Shown one piece after another: positions 26,261 through 34,042 of a stretch of DNA of 64,000 bases. This DNA comes from Sva-07 sp963698435 (GTDB taxonomy: Bacteria > Actinomycetota > Acidimicrobiia > Acidimicrobiales > Ilumatobacteraceae). The notes beneath the pieces were generated by a model. The model was not told the DNA's origin. It ran no database searches and saw only the letters and a list, made by a program, of their open reading frames with translations. Within the stretch, counting starts at the first letter, position 1. Every line of letters starts with the position of its first letter. The translations under genes were made by a program, and so were the position numbers. The stretch is taken from assembly GCA_963698435.1 (NCBI GenBank), contig CAVOQV010000018.1, positions 186,001 to 250,000 of the forward strand, read 5' to 3'.

Positions 26261-26307
26261 CGGTCCGGGCGGGGACGGGGCCGGGGAGGACCACTACGGT
26301 CACCGTC

Positions 26308-27342
26308 ATGAAGATCTCCACCACCATTGGATTCAACGGCGACCCGAAGCAACTCGCGCGCCAGGCGCGCGATCTGGAATCGGCTGGCGTCGACCTCATC
26401 TGGGGGGCGGAGATCTACGGCTACGACCTGATCTCCACGCTCGGCTACCTCGCCGGCCAGACCTCGACCGTGCAGCTGATGACCGGCATCATCCCGCTCT
26501 ACTCGCGCAGCCCGGCGCTGATCGCGCAGACGGCGGCGACGCTCGACGCGCTCTCCGACGGCCGGTTCGTGTTGGGTCTGGGCACGTCGGGCCCGCAGGT
26601 GATCGAGGGCTGGCACGGCGTGCCGTTCGAGAAGCCGATCGGGCGCACCCGTGACACCATCGAGATCTGCCGCAAGGTGTGGAGCGGCGACAAGGTCGTA
26701 CACGACGGCGAGACGTACCAGCTGCCGCTCGCCGAGGGGGGCACGGGCCTGGGCAAGCCGATCAAGTTCATGAACCGTCCGCCGGCCGAGGACATCCCGA
26801 TCGCGTTGGCAACGATCGGCCCGAAGAACGTCGAGCTCACCGCCGAGATGGCCGACATCTGGCAGACGATCCACTTCGTGCCCGACCGTTTCCAGCAGGT
26901 GTGGGGCGATGCGCTCGCTGCCGGTTCCGCCAAACGCGACCCGAACAAGGCGCCGTTGGAGATCATCGCCGGTGGCACGGTCGCGCTCGGTGCCGGAGCG
27001 CACGTCGACGAGGCCCGCGAGGCGGCGCGCGGGCTGATCGGCTTCTACGTCGGTGGGATGGGCGCGAAGTCGAAGAACTTCTACAACGACCTCTTCGTTC
27101 GGTACGGCTGGGAGAAGGAGGCCGCCGAGATCCAGGACCTCTTCCTGTCCGGCAAACGCGCCGAAGCCATCGCTGCGGTGCCCGACGAGTACATCGACCT
27201 CTCCGCGCTGATCGGCGACGAGGGTCGTGTACGCGAACGCATCCAGGTGTTCAAGGACGTCGGCGTCACGTACCTCAACGTCAACCCGCACGGCCCCGAC
27301 CCGCTGGAGACGATCGAGAAGATCAAGTCCTGGGCCGAGTAA
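26308..27342 (+). CDS. LLM-class F420-dependent oxidoreductase
   Basis: 344 residues, luciferase-like TIM barrel. ISTTIGFNGDPKQLARQA at the start, LMTGIIPLYSRSPALIAQTAATLD and GRFVLGLGTSGPQVIEGWHG are typical of the actinobacterial F420 branch. Likely uses reduced or oxidised F420; substrate unknown. GG-rich region with AGGA about 20 bases upstream; start fits family alignment. Confidence 0.9.
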   Translation: MKISTTIGFNGDPKQLARQARDLESAGVDLIWGAEIYGYDLISTLGYLAGQTSTVQLMTGIIPLYSRSPALIAQTAATLDALSDGRFVLGLGTSGPQVIEGWHGVPFEKPIGRTRDTIEICRKVWSGDKVVHDGETYQLPLAEGGTGLGKPIKFMNRPPAEDIPIALATIGPKNVELTAEMADIWQTIHFVPDRFQQVWGDALAAGSAKRDPNKAPLEIIAGGTVALGAGAHVDEAREAARGLIGFYVGGMGAKSKNFYNDLFVRYGWEKEAAEIQDLFLSGKRAEAIAAVPDEYIDLSALIGDEGRVRERIQVFKDVGVTYLNVNPHGPDPLETIEKIKSWAE

Positions 27343-27503
27343 CTGTCACACCGTGCCGGGCCTGACGTGACACGAGGGGCTGATCCGGGAATCGGTGACA
27401 TCCTGTGACGGCGAGGTGTCCTCTGGCTCAGCAACGGTGGGCGACGGAACGGGAACCGCCCGAGGATCTGGTGTGCACGTGTTCGGTGTGATTGACTCGC
27501 GCG

Positions 27504-27821
27504 ATGAGCGACATGGAAGACACCGGCGAGATCGACATGACCATCGAGACCGAGGTCATCGACGTCGACGGTGACGGCGTGGCCGACGCCGTGGTCGAGA
27601 CCACCACCACGATCATCGACGTCGACGGCGACGGGGTCGCCGACATCGTCCAGGAGACCACGATCACGGCGATCGACGTCGACGGTGACGGCGAGGTCGA
27701 CATCATCGACGAGACCACGATCACCGCAGTCGACGTCGACGGTGACGGCGAGTTCTCCGAGGACGAGATCGAGGTCGAGGAGACCACGGCGGTCCGCGAG
27801 GACCTGCTCGACGAAGGCTGA
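27504..27821 (+). CDS. Acidic DVDGDG-repeat protein
   Basis: 105 residues from ATG at 27504 (an upstream in-frame TTG is possible). Four tandem repeats of about 20 residues, each with a DVDGDG loop followed by VADxV or EVDII and ETTxT. DxDGDG is the calcium-binding loop of EF-hand, dockerin and thrombospondin type 3 repeats, so calcium binding is likely. No signal peptide or membrane segment is visible, so it may be cytoplasmic or exported by another route. Strongly acidic with almost no basic residues. The DNA repeats as well as the protein. Confidence 0.72.
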   Translation: MSDMEDTGEIDMTIETEVIDVDGDGVADAVVETTTTIIDVDGDGVADIVQETTITAIDVDGDGEVDIIDETTITAVDVDGDGEFSEDEIEVEETTAVREDLLDEG

Positions 27822-27823
27822 GT

Positions 27824-27846
27824 CCGGCTCGGCGACGCCGAGCCGG
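27824..27846. terminator. Hairpin between converging genes
   Basis: Perfect 10-bp stem CCGGCTCGGC / GCCGAGCCGG with loop GAC, between stops at 27821 and 27849. Likely a two-way terminator. Confidence 0.7.
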
Positions 27847-27848
27847 TC

Positions 27849-28304
27849 TCAGAAGAACTGATCGATGAGGACCGGGTTGCCGTCCGGGTCGGTCAGCGTG
27901 ATCGAGCCTGCACCGGTCGAACCGGGCTCGATCGCGCTGTCGACCACGAGTCCTGCGTCTTCCAGTGCACGTTGCAGGTCGCGGACATCGGTGAAGTCCT
28001 CGATCCGCTCCATCCGGGTGGTGAGCCCCGGATTGAAGGTCAGCATGTTGCGCTCGAACATGCCGTGGAACAACCCGAGGGTCGTCTCGCCGTTCTTGAG
28101 GATGAGCCATCCGTCGTCGGCGCTGCCGCCGGTCTCCACGAAGCCGAGCCTGGTGTAGAAATCGCGCGAGGCGTCGAGATCGGCGACGTTCAGCGACAGC
28201 GAGAACACTCCCAACTCTTGGGTTCCCGGCAGAGACGGGTCGGTGGCGGCCACGGTGGGCATGGCGTCGGGGTCGAAGCCACCGGTGGTCGTGTCGTCGC
28301 TCAC
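27849..28304 (-). CDS. Glyoxalase-fold (VOC) protein
   Basis: 151 residues from GTG at 28304, which overlaps the preceding gene's stop by 4 bp. The VOC domain starts at FSLSLNVADLDASRDFYTRLGF and ends TLTDPDGNPVLIDQFF. A short N-terminal extension precedes it. Members bind a divalent metal and act as lyases, dioxygenases or binding proteins for small toxins; no activity can be assigned. Forms an operon with the tandem VOC gene. Confidence 0.85.
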   Translation of the reverse strand: MSDDTTTGGFDPDAMPTVAATDPSLPGTQELGVFSLSLNVADLDASRDFYTRLGFVETGGSADDGWLILKNGETTLGLFHGMFERNMLTFNPGLTTRMERIEDFTDVRDLQRALEDAGLVVDSAIEPGSTGAGSITLTDPDGNPVLIDQFF

Positions 28305-29089
28305 GAGCCAGGCGTCATCAGCGCGAAGACGGCGCCGTGAGGGTCGGCGATCGTCACGAACGTGCCGACTTCGGGCACCGTGACGGGGTCGTTGAGGACC
28401 TGGCCGCCGAGCTCTCGTGCCTGTGCGGCCATCGCCGCTGCATCGTCGACGGCGAAGTAGACGGTCCAGAACGACGGCATGCCGTCGGCCGGTGGCGCCA
28501 TGGCACCGGCGATACCGTCGGCGCTGCCGCCGGCGACGTTGAAGACGGTGTAGTCGCCGGTCGGCATCGGTGCCGTTTCGCTGGTCCAACCGAAGACGGC
28601 GTTGTAGAACGGGGCCACGGCGGCGGGGTCGGGCGTGATCAGCTCGCTCCAGGTGAACGCGCCATGCTCGTTGACCACGCCAGCGCCGATGTGCTCGATC
28701 GCCTCCCACATGCAGATCACGGCACCGGCTGGGTCGGCGATGACGGCCATCCGACCAGCGCTCATCACCGCCATCGGTGGCTGCATCACCGTCCCGCCGG
28801 CCGGTTCCACCTTGCCGACGGTGGCGTCGATGTCGTCGACGGTGACGTACGTCGTCCAGACCGGCGGCATCCCGGACGCCACCATCTCCGGCGAGAGCTG
28901 CATGATGCCGGCGGCGGCCTGCCCGTCCAGATCGGCCATCGTGTAGTGGACGCCGTCGGTGTCGGTCGGCTGGTCGTCGTAGTGCCACCCGAACAGCGCG
29001 CCGTAGAACTCCTTGGCGGCGGCAGGATCCGGTGTCGCCAGGTCGATCCAGCTCGGTACGCCGTGCGCATACGAGGTCATCGTGGTCAT
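28301..29089 (-). CDS. Tandem glyoxalase-fold (VOC) protein
   Basis: 262 residues from ATG at 29089 with AGGGGA 5-6 bases upstream. Two VOC units: first starting PSWIDLATPDPAAAKEFYGA, second with FTWSELITPDPAAVAPFYNA; both contain the FGW signature of the CFP30B/hydroxylase-like subgroup. Role likely in ligand sequestration or small-molecule modification. Upstream gap of 186 bp to the next gene shows nothing notable. Confidence 0.88.
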   Translation of the reverse strand: MTTMTSYAHGVPSWIDLATPDPAAAKEFYGALFGWHYDDQPTDTDGVHYTMADLDGQAAAGIMQLSPEMVASGMPPVWTTYVTVDDIDATVGKVEPAGGTVMQPPMAVMSAGRMAVIADPAGAVICMWEAIEHIGAGVVNEHGAFTWSELITPDPAAVAPFYNAVFGWTSETAPMPTGDYTVFNVAGGSADGIAGAMAPPADGMPSFWTVYFAVDDAAAMAAQARELGGQVLNDPVTVPEVGTFVTIADPHGAVFALMTPGS

Positions 29090-29275
29090 CAGGTCCCCTC
29101 CCGATCGGTGTTGACGCGGCCCCCGCCGCGCCGTCGACCGTATGCGGCAGGCACCGTCCCGACAAGAGACAAATGGTGAACGCCGGTCGTGTTGATTCGA
29201 CGGAGGAAGTCGGGCCACGCCGCCCTGCCGGGACGGACGCACGTTGCCGAGCCTCTCGTACGCGCTGCGGATCGA

Positions 29276-29938
29276 TCAGTCGAGGGCGACCGGCGGCGTC
29301 GACTCGCTGAGGTTGTTCCACAGGTCGGCGTCGGGCATCCCCATGATCGCCTCGCGGACCGCGTCGGGGTAGCGCAGGTTCGGCGTCGACGGATCGTAGG
29401 GCGGCTGTGCGACCGCCTCGTCGGGACGGTCGAACCCGGCAGGCTTGGTGAGCCGTGCCAGTTCGTCGTCGCTGATCCCGCACAGCCCCTGTACCTCGGG
29501 GTCGATCCACTGTCGCTCGTCGATGTCGCGGCCGACGCACACCTCGAGGCTGAGGTGTTCGGGTCCGGCGAAGTAGATCGACTGGATCATGCCGTGATCG
29601 AGTGGGCCCATCACCTGGATGCCGTGGCTGCGGATGCGATCGCGCATGGTGAGCAGCTCGTCGATCGTGTCGACGTTGAACGCAACGTGCTGCATCGTTC
29701 CAGCGGTGACCGGGTTTCCGGCGTTGCCCGAGTGGGTCACGCCCCACTGAGGCTCGGTCGGATTGCCAGGCGCCTGGACGAAGGCGATGTAGCTGTCGCC
29801 GGACAACTCGACGAACCCGTGGAACGTGTTCGCCACACCGTGCATCCAGTACAGCGCTCGGGTCGGACACCCCAGCACATCGGCGAAGAACGTGAGCTGG
29901 GCCTTCATGTCGGCGGTCGACAGCGCCAGATGGTTCAC
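29276..29938 (-). CDS. Glyoxalase-fold (VOC) protein, N-terminus possibly frameshifted
   Basis: 220 residues from GTG at 29938. VOC fold begins at VNHLALSTADMKAQLTFFAD and includes HVAFNVDTIDELLTMRDRI and the metal-type Glu in HLSLEVCVGRD. Upstream, ATG at 30026 opens MSITEKPAPHLTLYRATG in another frame, and the frame of this gene reads SLRRDLHPNGVNHLAL immediately before the GTG. Together they look like one longer N-terminus broken by a single-base shift near 29970. The shorter GTG-started protein still holds the complete fold. Confidence 0.8.
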   Translation of the reverse strand: MNHLALSTADMKAQLTFFADVLGCPTRALYWMHGVANTFHGFVELSGDSYIAFVQAPGNPTEPQWGVTHSGNAGNPVTAGTMQHVAFNVDTIDELLTMRDRIRSHGIQVMGPLDHGMIQSIYFAGPEHLSLEVCVGRDIDERQWIDPEVQGLCGISDDELARLTKPAGFDRPDEAVAQPPYDPSTPNLRYPDAVREAIMGMPDADLWNNLSESTPPVALD

Positions 29939-30085
29939 ACCGTTGGGGTGCAGGTCGCGGCGCAGGCTTGGCGCCGGTCGCCCGGTACAAGGTGAGGTGC
30001 GGCGCCGGCTTCTCGGTGATGCTCATGATTCAAGTTGAGCACAGCGAATCGGTCGACGGTGACCGCAGAGTCTGGACCCTGAGAT

Positions 30086-30117
30086 CTGGATCGTGGCGTC
30101 TGGATCGTGGCGTCTGG
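30086..30117. repeat. 14-bp tandem repeat in divergent promoter region
   Basis: CTGGATCGTGGCGT occurs twice in direct tandem (30086-30099, 30100-30113), followed by the first 4 bases of a third copy. It lies between the divergent VOC and split-barrel genes, 14-45 bases before the latter's ATG. Confidence 0.65.
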
Positions 30118-30130
30118 AAGGATGCTCGCC

Positions 30131-30568
30131 ATGGCTGACCAGAAGATGACCGAATCGGAACGCCAGGAGTTCCTGGCCGGACTGCACGTCGGCGTGCTCG
30201 GCGTCGAACGTCCGGACGGCCCGCCGCTCGTGGTGCCCGTCTGGTACTCCTACGAACCGGGCGGCGATGTCGAGGTGTTGACCAGCGCCTCCTCGGTCAA
30301 GGGTCGGCTCGCCGCCGCCGCCGGTCGTGCGTCGCTGTGCGCGCAACAGGAGGAGCTTCCGTACAAGTACGTCAGCGTCGAGGGCCCGATCGAGGTGGTC
30401 TCGCTCGATGCGGAGGCGTCGCGGGCGGCGGTCGAGCCGATGGCGATCCGCTATCTCGGCGAGGAGATGGGCCGGGGCTATGCGGCCACGAGCGTCGGCC
30501 CCGATGACGTGGTCATCCGGCTGCGTCCCGACCGCTGGTTCTCCGTCGACTACTCCAAACCGGCCTGA
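30131..30568 (+). CDS. Pyridoxamine-oxidase-like split-barrel (F420/FMN) protein
   Basis: 145 residues from ATG at 30131 (MADQKMTESERQEFLAG). Split-barrel PNPOx-like fold: LHVGVLGVERPDGPPLVVPVWY, then SSVKGRLAAAAGRASLCAQ and VIRLRPDRWFSVDY. Such small proteins bind FMN, F420 or haem and reduce diverse substrates. Cytoplasmic. Upstream ATG codons at 30107 and 30122 are possible but would start inside the tandem repeat. Confidence 0.85.
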   Translation: MADQKMTESERQEFLAGLHVGVLGVERPDGPPLVVPVWYSYEPGGDVEVLTSASSVKGRLAAAAGRASLCAQQEELPYKYVSVEGPIEVVSLDAEASRAAVEPMAIRYLGEEMGRGYAATSVGPDDVVIRLRPDRWFSVDYSKPA

Positions 30569-30579
30569 CCGTCCCCGCC

Positions 30580-30663
30580 GTTTGCGTGCGGATTCGGGTG
30601 ACCCGTCCCACCGAGATCCACGCGCGGAGACGTGAATCTGCGCGCAGACGTGAATCTGCGCGC
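30580..30663. repeat. Family B palindrome plus 18-bp tandem repeat
   Basis: Starts 11 bases after the stop of the split-barrel gene. An imperfect stem-loop (GTGCGGATTCGGGTG against CCACCGAGATCCACGCGC) is followed by two copies of AGACGTGAATCTGCGCGC at 30628-30645 and 30646-30663. Related to elements at 10014 and 23711. Confidence 0.7.
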
Positions 30664-30684
30664 GGACGTGAAGTCGGCCCTGGC

Positions 30685-32082
30685 TCAGGCGGGTGCGTGG
30701 AGCGGCCAGGGTGACACGTGCTCGAAGATGCGAGCGAGCCGCAGACACTGGTCCTCGCGGTGGCGGGCGGTGGTGATCATCAGCCCGACGGGGAGGCCGG
30801 CGGCGGTGAGTCCGGCCGGCACGGTGATCGACGGCAGGTTCACCACGTTGGCCAACATGGTGAGGAGCGCGGCGCTGCCGGCATGGCAACGCTGTCCGGC
30901 GATCTCGGTCGGCATCGGGCCCTCGGCGGCGAACGGCGCACATGGGTTGGTGGGCGTGAGCAAGACGTCGATCTGCTCGAACAGTTCGGCCACGTGCAGT
31001 TCCAGCCCGCGACGGGCCTTCTCGACCTTCGCGAACTGGGGCAACGTCACCGTCCGGTTGCGGCGCCAACCTCCGACCACCAGTGGGTCGAGTTCGTCGA
31101 GGCGTTCCTCCCAGTCGTCGGGTACGTCGACGAACTGGTCGGCGCCCTCCATGAAGGCGTAGATCCGGATGAAGTCGTCGATCCGTACGTCGAGGCCCGT
31201 GTCGACGAGTTCGGCCGCACTCGTCAAGGTGGCTGCAGCCCGTTCGGTGATGCGCACCACCTCCGGATCGGTGGCGACGAATCCGAGGTCAGCGGACCAC
31301 GCCGAACGCAGCCCGGCGACATCGAGTCGTTCGATCGCGTCGGCGTACCTGATGCCTGGCGCCGGCAGGCTGGTGCGGTCGCGCATGTCCGGCCCGACGG
31401 CGACGTCGAACAGCAGGGCGGTGTCGGCGATGGTGGTCGCCAATGCGAAGTTGACTGCATTGGCTGCGTGCCGGGTGACCCCGAACGTGGGGATGCGGCC
31501 GTAGGTCGGCTTCAACCCCGGCAGACCGCACGACGCCGCCGGCCCGCGGATGGATCCGCCTCCGTCGCTGGCCGTGCCGAACGCAATCGTTCCCGCTGAC
31601 ACGGCGGCCGCGGTGCCGCCACTCGATCCTCCGGGTGTTCGGTCGGGGTTCCACGGGTTGCGGGTGATCCCGTGCAGCGGGCTGGCGGTGTATCCGAACG
31701 CGCCGAACTCCGGCGCGGCTGTCTTGCCGACAGGGATCGCCCCCGCGGCGCGGAAGCGCTCGACGTGGATGTCGTCACGCACCGCCGGGGGAGCGTCGGC
31801 GTACCAACGCGAACCCCGAGTGGTCGGCAGACCGATGCAGTCCTCGAGGTCCTTCACTCCGAACGGCACGCCGGCCAGAGCGCCGAGCCGCTCACCGGCG
31901 GTTCGAGCTCGATCGACCTCGTCAGCCGCCGCGAGCGCGCCGTCGGCGTCGACGTGGACGAAGGTGTTGAGTCGCTGCTGCTGGTCGTCGATCCGGCGGA
32001 GTGCGGCGTCGACGACCTCTCGCGCAGATACGACGCCGGTGCACACATCGGATGCTGTTCGACCGACGTCCCCGAGGTCCAT
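30685..32082 (-). CDS. Amidase signature family enzyme
   Basis: 465 residues from ATG at 32082. Ser-cisSer-Lys catalytic triad of the family is visible: Lys in PFGVKDLED, cis-Ser and nucleophile in TPGGSSGGTAAAVSAG and DGGGSIRGPAA. The C-terminal TVPAGLTAAGLPVGLMI block is also conserved. Hydrolyses carboxamides; the substrate (for example an aryl or peptide amide) is not predictable. It lies just downstream of heliorhodopsin in the same direction with a 46-bp gap, so they may be co-transcribed. Confidence 0.9.
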   Translation of the reverse strand: MDLGDVGRTASDVCTGVVSAREVVDAALRRIDDQQQRLNTFVHVDADGALAAADEVDRARTAGERLGALAGVPFGVKDLEDCIGLPTTRGSRWYADAPPAVRDDIHVERFRAAGAIPVGKTAAPEFGAFGYTASPLHGITRNPWNPDRTPGGSSGGTAAAVSAGTIAFGTASDGGGSIRGPAASCGLPGLKPTYGRIPTFGVTRHAANAVNFALATTIADTALLFDVAVGPDMRDRTSLPAPGIRYADAIERLDVAGLRSAWSADLGFVATDPEVVRITERAAATLTSAAELVDTGLDVRIDDFIRIYAFMEGADQFVDVPDDWEERLDELDPLVVGGWRRNRTVTLPQFAKVEKARRGLELHVAELFEQIDVLLTPTNPCAPFAAEGPMPTEIAGQRCHAGSAALLTMLANVVNLPSITVPAGLTAAGLPVGLMITTARHREDQCLRLARIFEHVSPWPLHAPA

Positions 32083-32128
32083 CGCCGGATGGTACCGACC
32101 GGTGCCCGTGCGGGGCCGACCGGTTCGG

Positions 32129-32953
32129 TCAGTCGAGGCTCGGGAAGTAGATCTGCCAGGCGAGCAGAGACTTCGCAGCAAGGCTGAGCACGAGGTAGGC
32201 CTTCTCGCCGTAGACGTAGTCGGTCCACTTTCCGATGCTCTGGTACTGCAGCCACTGGTTGAGTCCGAAGCTGAAGAACAGCACGAACTGCACGATCACG
32301 ATCCCGTAGACGAAGCCGGGCACGGTCTCCGAGCCGACGATCTGGATCAGGATTCCGACCCATGGCGCGATGCCGGCGATCGTGCCGAACCAGAACGGCA
32401 TCATGGTGGTGGCCGTCCGGCCGGGAGGGTTCATACGCTCTTGGATCCAACCGAAGAGGATCATCGCCACGTTCGCGCCGATCACGGCGACCACCGCGGT
32501 GATGTTCGTGATGCCGCTGTAGAAGCCGATCAACACCACCATGATCGTGGCGCTGACGGAGTACTCGACCCATCGGAACCGGTTGATGCCGCCGCGCAGG
32601 TCGGACTCGTAGGTCGGGCGGGCGAACGTCGCGGTCACCAGGTGGTCGATCGCCGCGAGAGCGAGGAACAGCCCGATCGCGAACCCGATTCGTACATCGA
32701 ACAGGGGCTCGGCGGTTGGTACTCGAGTGCCCGGCGGGCCCTCGGGGAACGTCGACACGACCTGGATGACGAAATCGCCGGACAGCACCACGATCAACAC
32801 TGCTTGTGCGGCGTGTAGGACCGTGAGGCCGATGTTCCACTTCCGGAGGTTCGCGAGCCGCTCGGGTGTGACGCCGGTCGCGATGGTCGGCCCGTCGTCG
32901 ATGGGTTCGGGGACCTGCGGGGTGTGCTCGCTGTCGGTGGTCTTGTCGGTCAT
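32129..32953 (-). CDS. Heliorhodopsin
   Basis: 274 residues, seven predicted membrane helices after a roughly 35-residue acidic cytoplasmic start. Family marks: helix 1 LRKWNIGLTVLHAAQ with His47, His104 in AIDHLVT, counter-ion Glu130 in RFRWVEYSVSAT, and retinal Schiff-base Lys261 in the helix 7 motif LSLAAKSLLAW. GKWTDYVYGEKAYLVL before helix 7 is also typical. Heliorhodopsins are inverted-topology retinal photoreceptors with slow photocycles; no pump activity is known. No retinal-synthesis gene lies in the window. Divergent from a formylglycine-generating enzyme gene; a TTGACA lies at 33024-33019 on this strand without a clear -10. Confidence 0.95.
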   Translation of the reverse strand: MTDKTTDSEHTPQVPEPIDDGPTIATGVTPERLANLRKWNIGLTVLHAAQAVLIVVLSGDFVIQVVSTFPEGPPGTRVPTAEPLFDVRIGFAIGLFLALAAIDHLVTATFARPTYESDLRGGINRFRWVEYSVSATIMVVLIGFYSGITNITAVVAVIGANVAMILFGWIQERMNPPGRTATTMMPFWFGTIAGIAPWVGILIQIVGSETVPGFVYGIVIVQFVLFFSFGLNQWLQYQSIGKWTDYVYGEKAYLVLSLAAKSLLAWQIYFPSLD

Positions 32954-33034
32954 CGTGTCGATCCTTCCCTGAGCCCGACGAACTTGAACGAACGGGTGGC
33001 ATCAGTCTTCACCACCTGTGTCAAGCTGGCGGTG

Positions 33035-33967
33035 ATGAGCAGATGCTGTTCACCGTCCAACGACACGTCGCCAGAGCGCCGGGATCAGCAGATCACCCCG
33101 GGTGACGCAACCTCCGTCGAGCTCGTCGAGTTGCCCGGCGGCGAGTTCTGGATGGGAGCTCCTGATGGTGACGGCTCTCCGGCCGACGGGGAGGGACCGG
33201 TCCATCTGGTCCGTCTCCGGCCGTTCTCGATCGCCCCGACCACCGTCACCAACGCCCAGTTCGCAGCGTTCTGCGACGACACGGGGTACGTGACCCTGGC
33301 CGAGTCCGACGGTTGGTCGTTCGTGTTCGGTGGACTGCTGCCCCGCGACTTCCCTCCCACGCGCGGGGTGGCTGCCGCGCCGTGGTGGCGTCAGGTCGAG
33401 GGCGCGGACTGGCGCCATCCGGCCGGGCCCCACACCACGTTCGCCGACGTCCCCGACCATCCCGTCGTGCACGTCACGTGGGACGACGCTCTGTCCTACT
33501 GCCGCTGGAGTGGCACCCGCCTGGCGACAGAAGCCGAGTGGGAGTACGCCGCCCGTGGCGGCCTCGACCGCCGGCGCTTCCCCTGGGGTGACGATCTCGA
33601 ACCCGGTGGTGAGCATCGGATGAACGTGTTCCAGGGCGAGTTCCCTCGCGTCAACACCGTCGCCGACGGGTTCGCTGGGACCGCACCGGTGCGTTCGTTC
33701 CCGCCCAACGGGTACGGGCTGTACGAGACGTCCGGCAACGTGTGGGAATGGTGCGCGGACTGGTTCTCGCCTGACACCTACCGCGAGAGCGAACGACGCT
33801 CGCCCCGTGTCGACCCCGCCGGCCCGCCGGGCGGGACGCACCGCGTGATGCGGGGCGGCTCCTACCTGTGTCACGACTCGTACTGCAACCGCTACCGGGT
33901 CGGGGCCCGCAGCGCCAACACTCCGGACAGCACGACCGGCAACACGGGCTTCCGCGTCGCTCGTTGA
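33035..33967 (+). CDS. Formylglycine-generating enzyme
   Basis: 310 residues, SUMF1/EgtB-like fold. The active-site pair Cys279 and Cys284 in GGSYLCHDSYCNRYR is the copper-binding pair of genuine sulfatase-maturing enzymes, not the EgtB-type relatives. Other family blocks: GGEFWMGAPDGDG, TRLATEAEWEYAARGG, FPWGDDLEPGG and LYETSGNVWEWCADW. It oxidises a Cys in sulfatases (CxPxR) to formylglycine. No sulfatase is in the window, so the partner lies elsewhere. No signal peptide. Start at ATG 33035; GTG three bases earlier is possible. Confidence 0.93.
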   Translation: MSRCCSPSNDTSPERRDQQITPGDATSVELVELPGGEFWMGAPDGDGSPADGEGPVHLVRLRPFSIAPTTVTNAQFAAFCDDTGYVTLAESDGWSFVFGGLLPRDFPPTRGVAAAPWWRQVEGADWRHPAGPHTTFADVPDHPVVHVTWDDALSYCRWSGTRLATEAEWEYAARGGLDRRRFPWGDDLEPGGEHRMNVFQGEFPRVNTVADGFAGTAPVRSFPPNGYGLYETSGNVWEWCADWFSPDTYRESERRSPRVDPAGPPGGTHRVMRGGSYLCHDSYCNRYRVGARSANTPDSTTGNTGFRVAR

Positions 33968-34042
33968 GCGGCCGCCCGCTCGTCGACGGCAGTCGATCGG
34001 TGCCGATCCCCGGAACTCCAGGCGCGGCGATCGATGTGGGGC

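Noticed and set aside
27849..30026. A single 725-codon leftward frame
   Set aside because: It covers three VOC genes that lie in several frames with good family matches. The long frame is an artefact of GC-rich DNA except for its last 151 codons.
32954..33034. Strong promoter for heliorhodopsin
   Set aside because: TTGACA is present on the minus strand at 33024-33019, but no acceptable -10 box is found at 16-18 bases, so I do not list it as a promoter.
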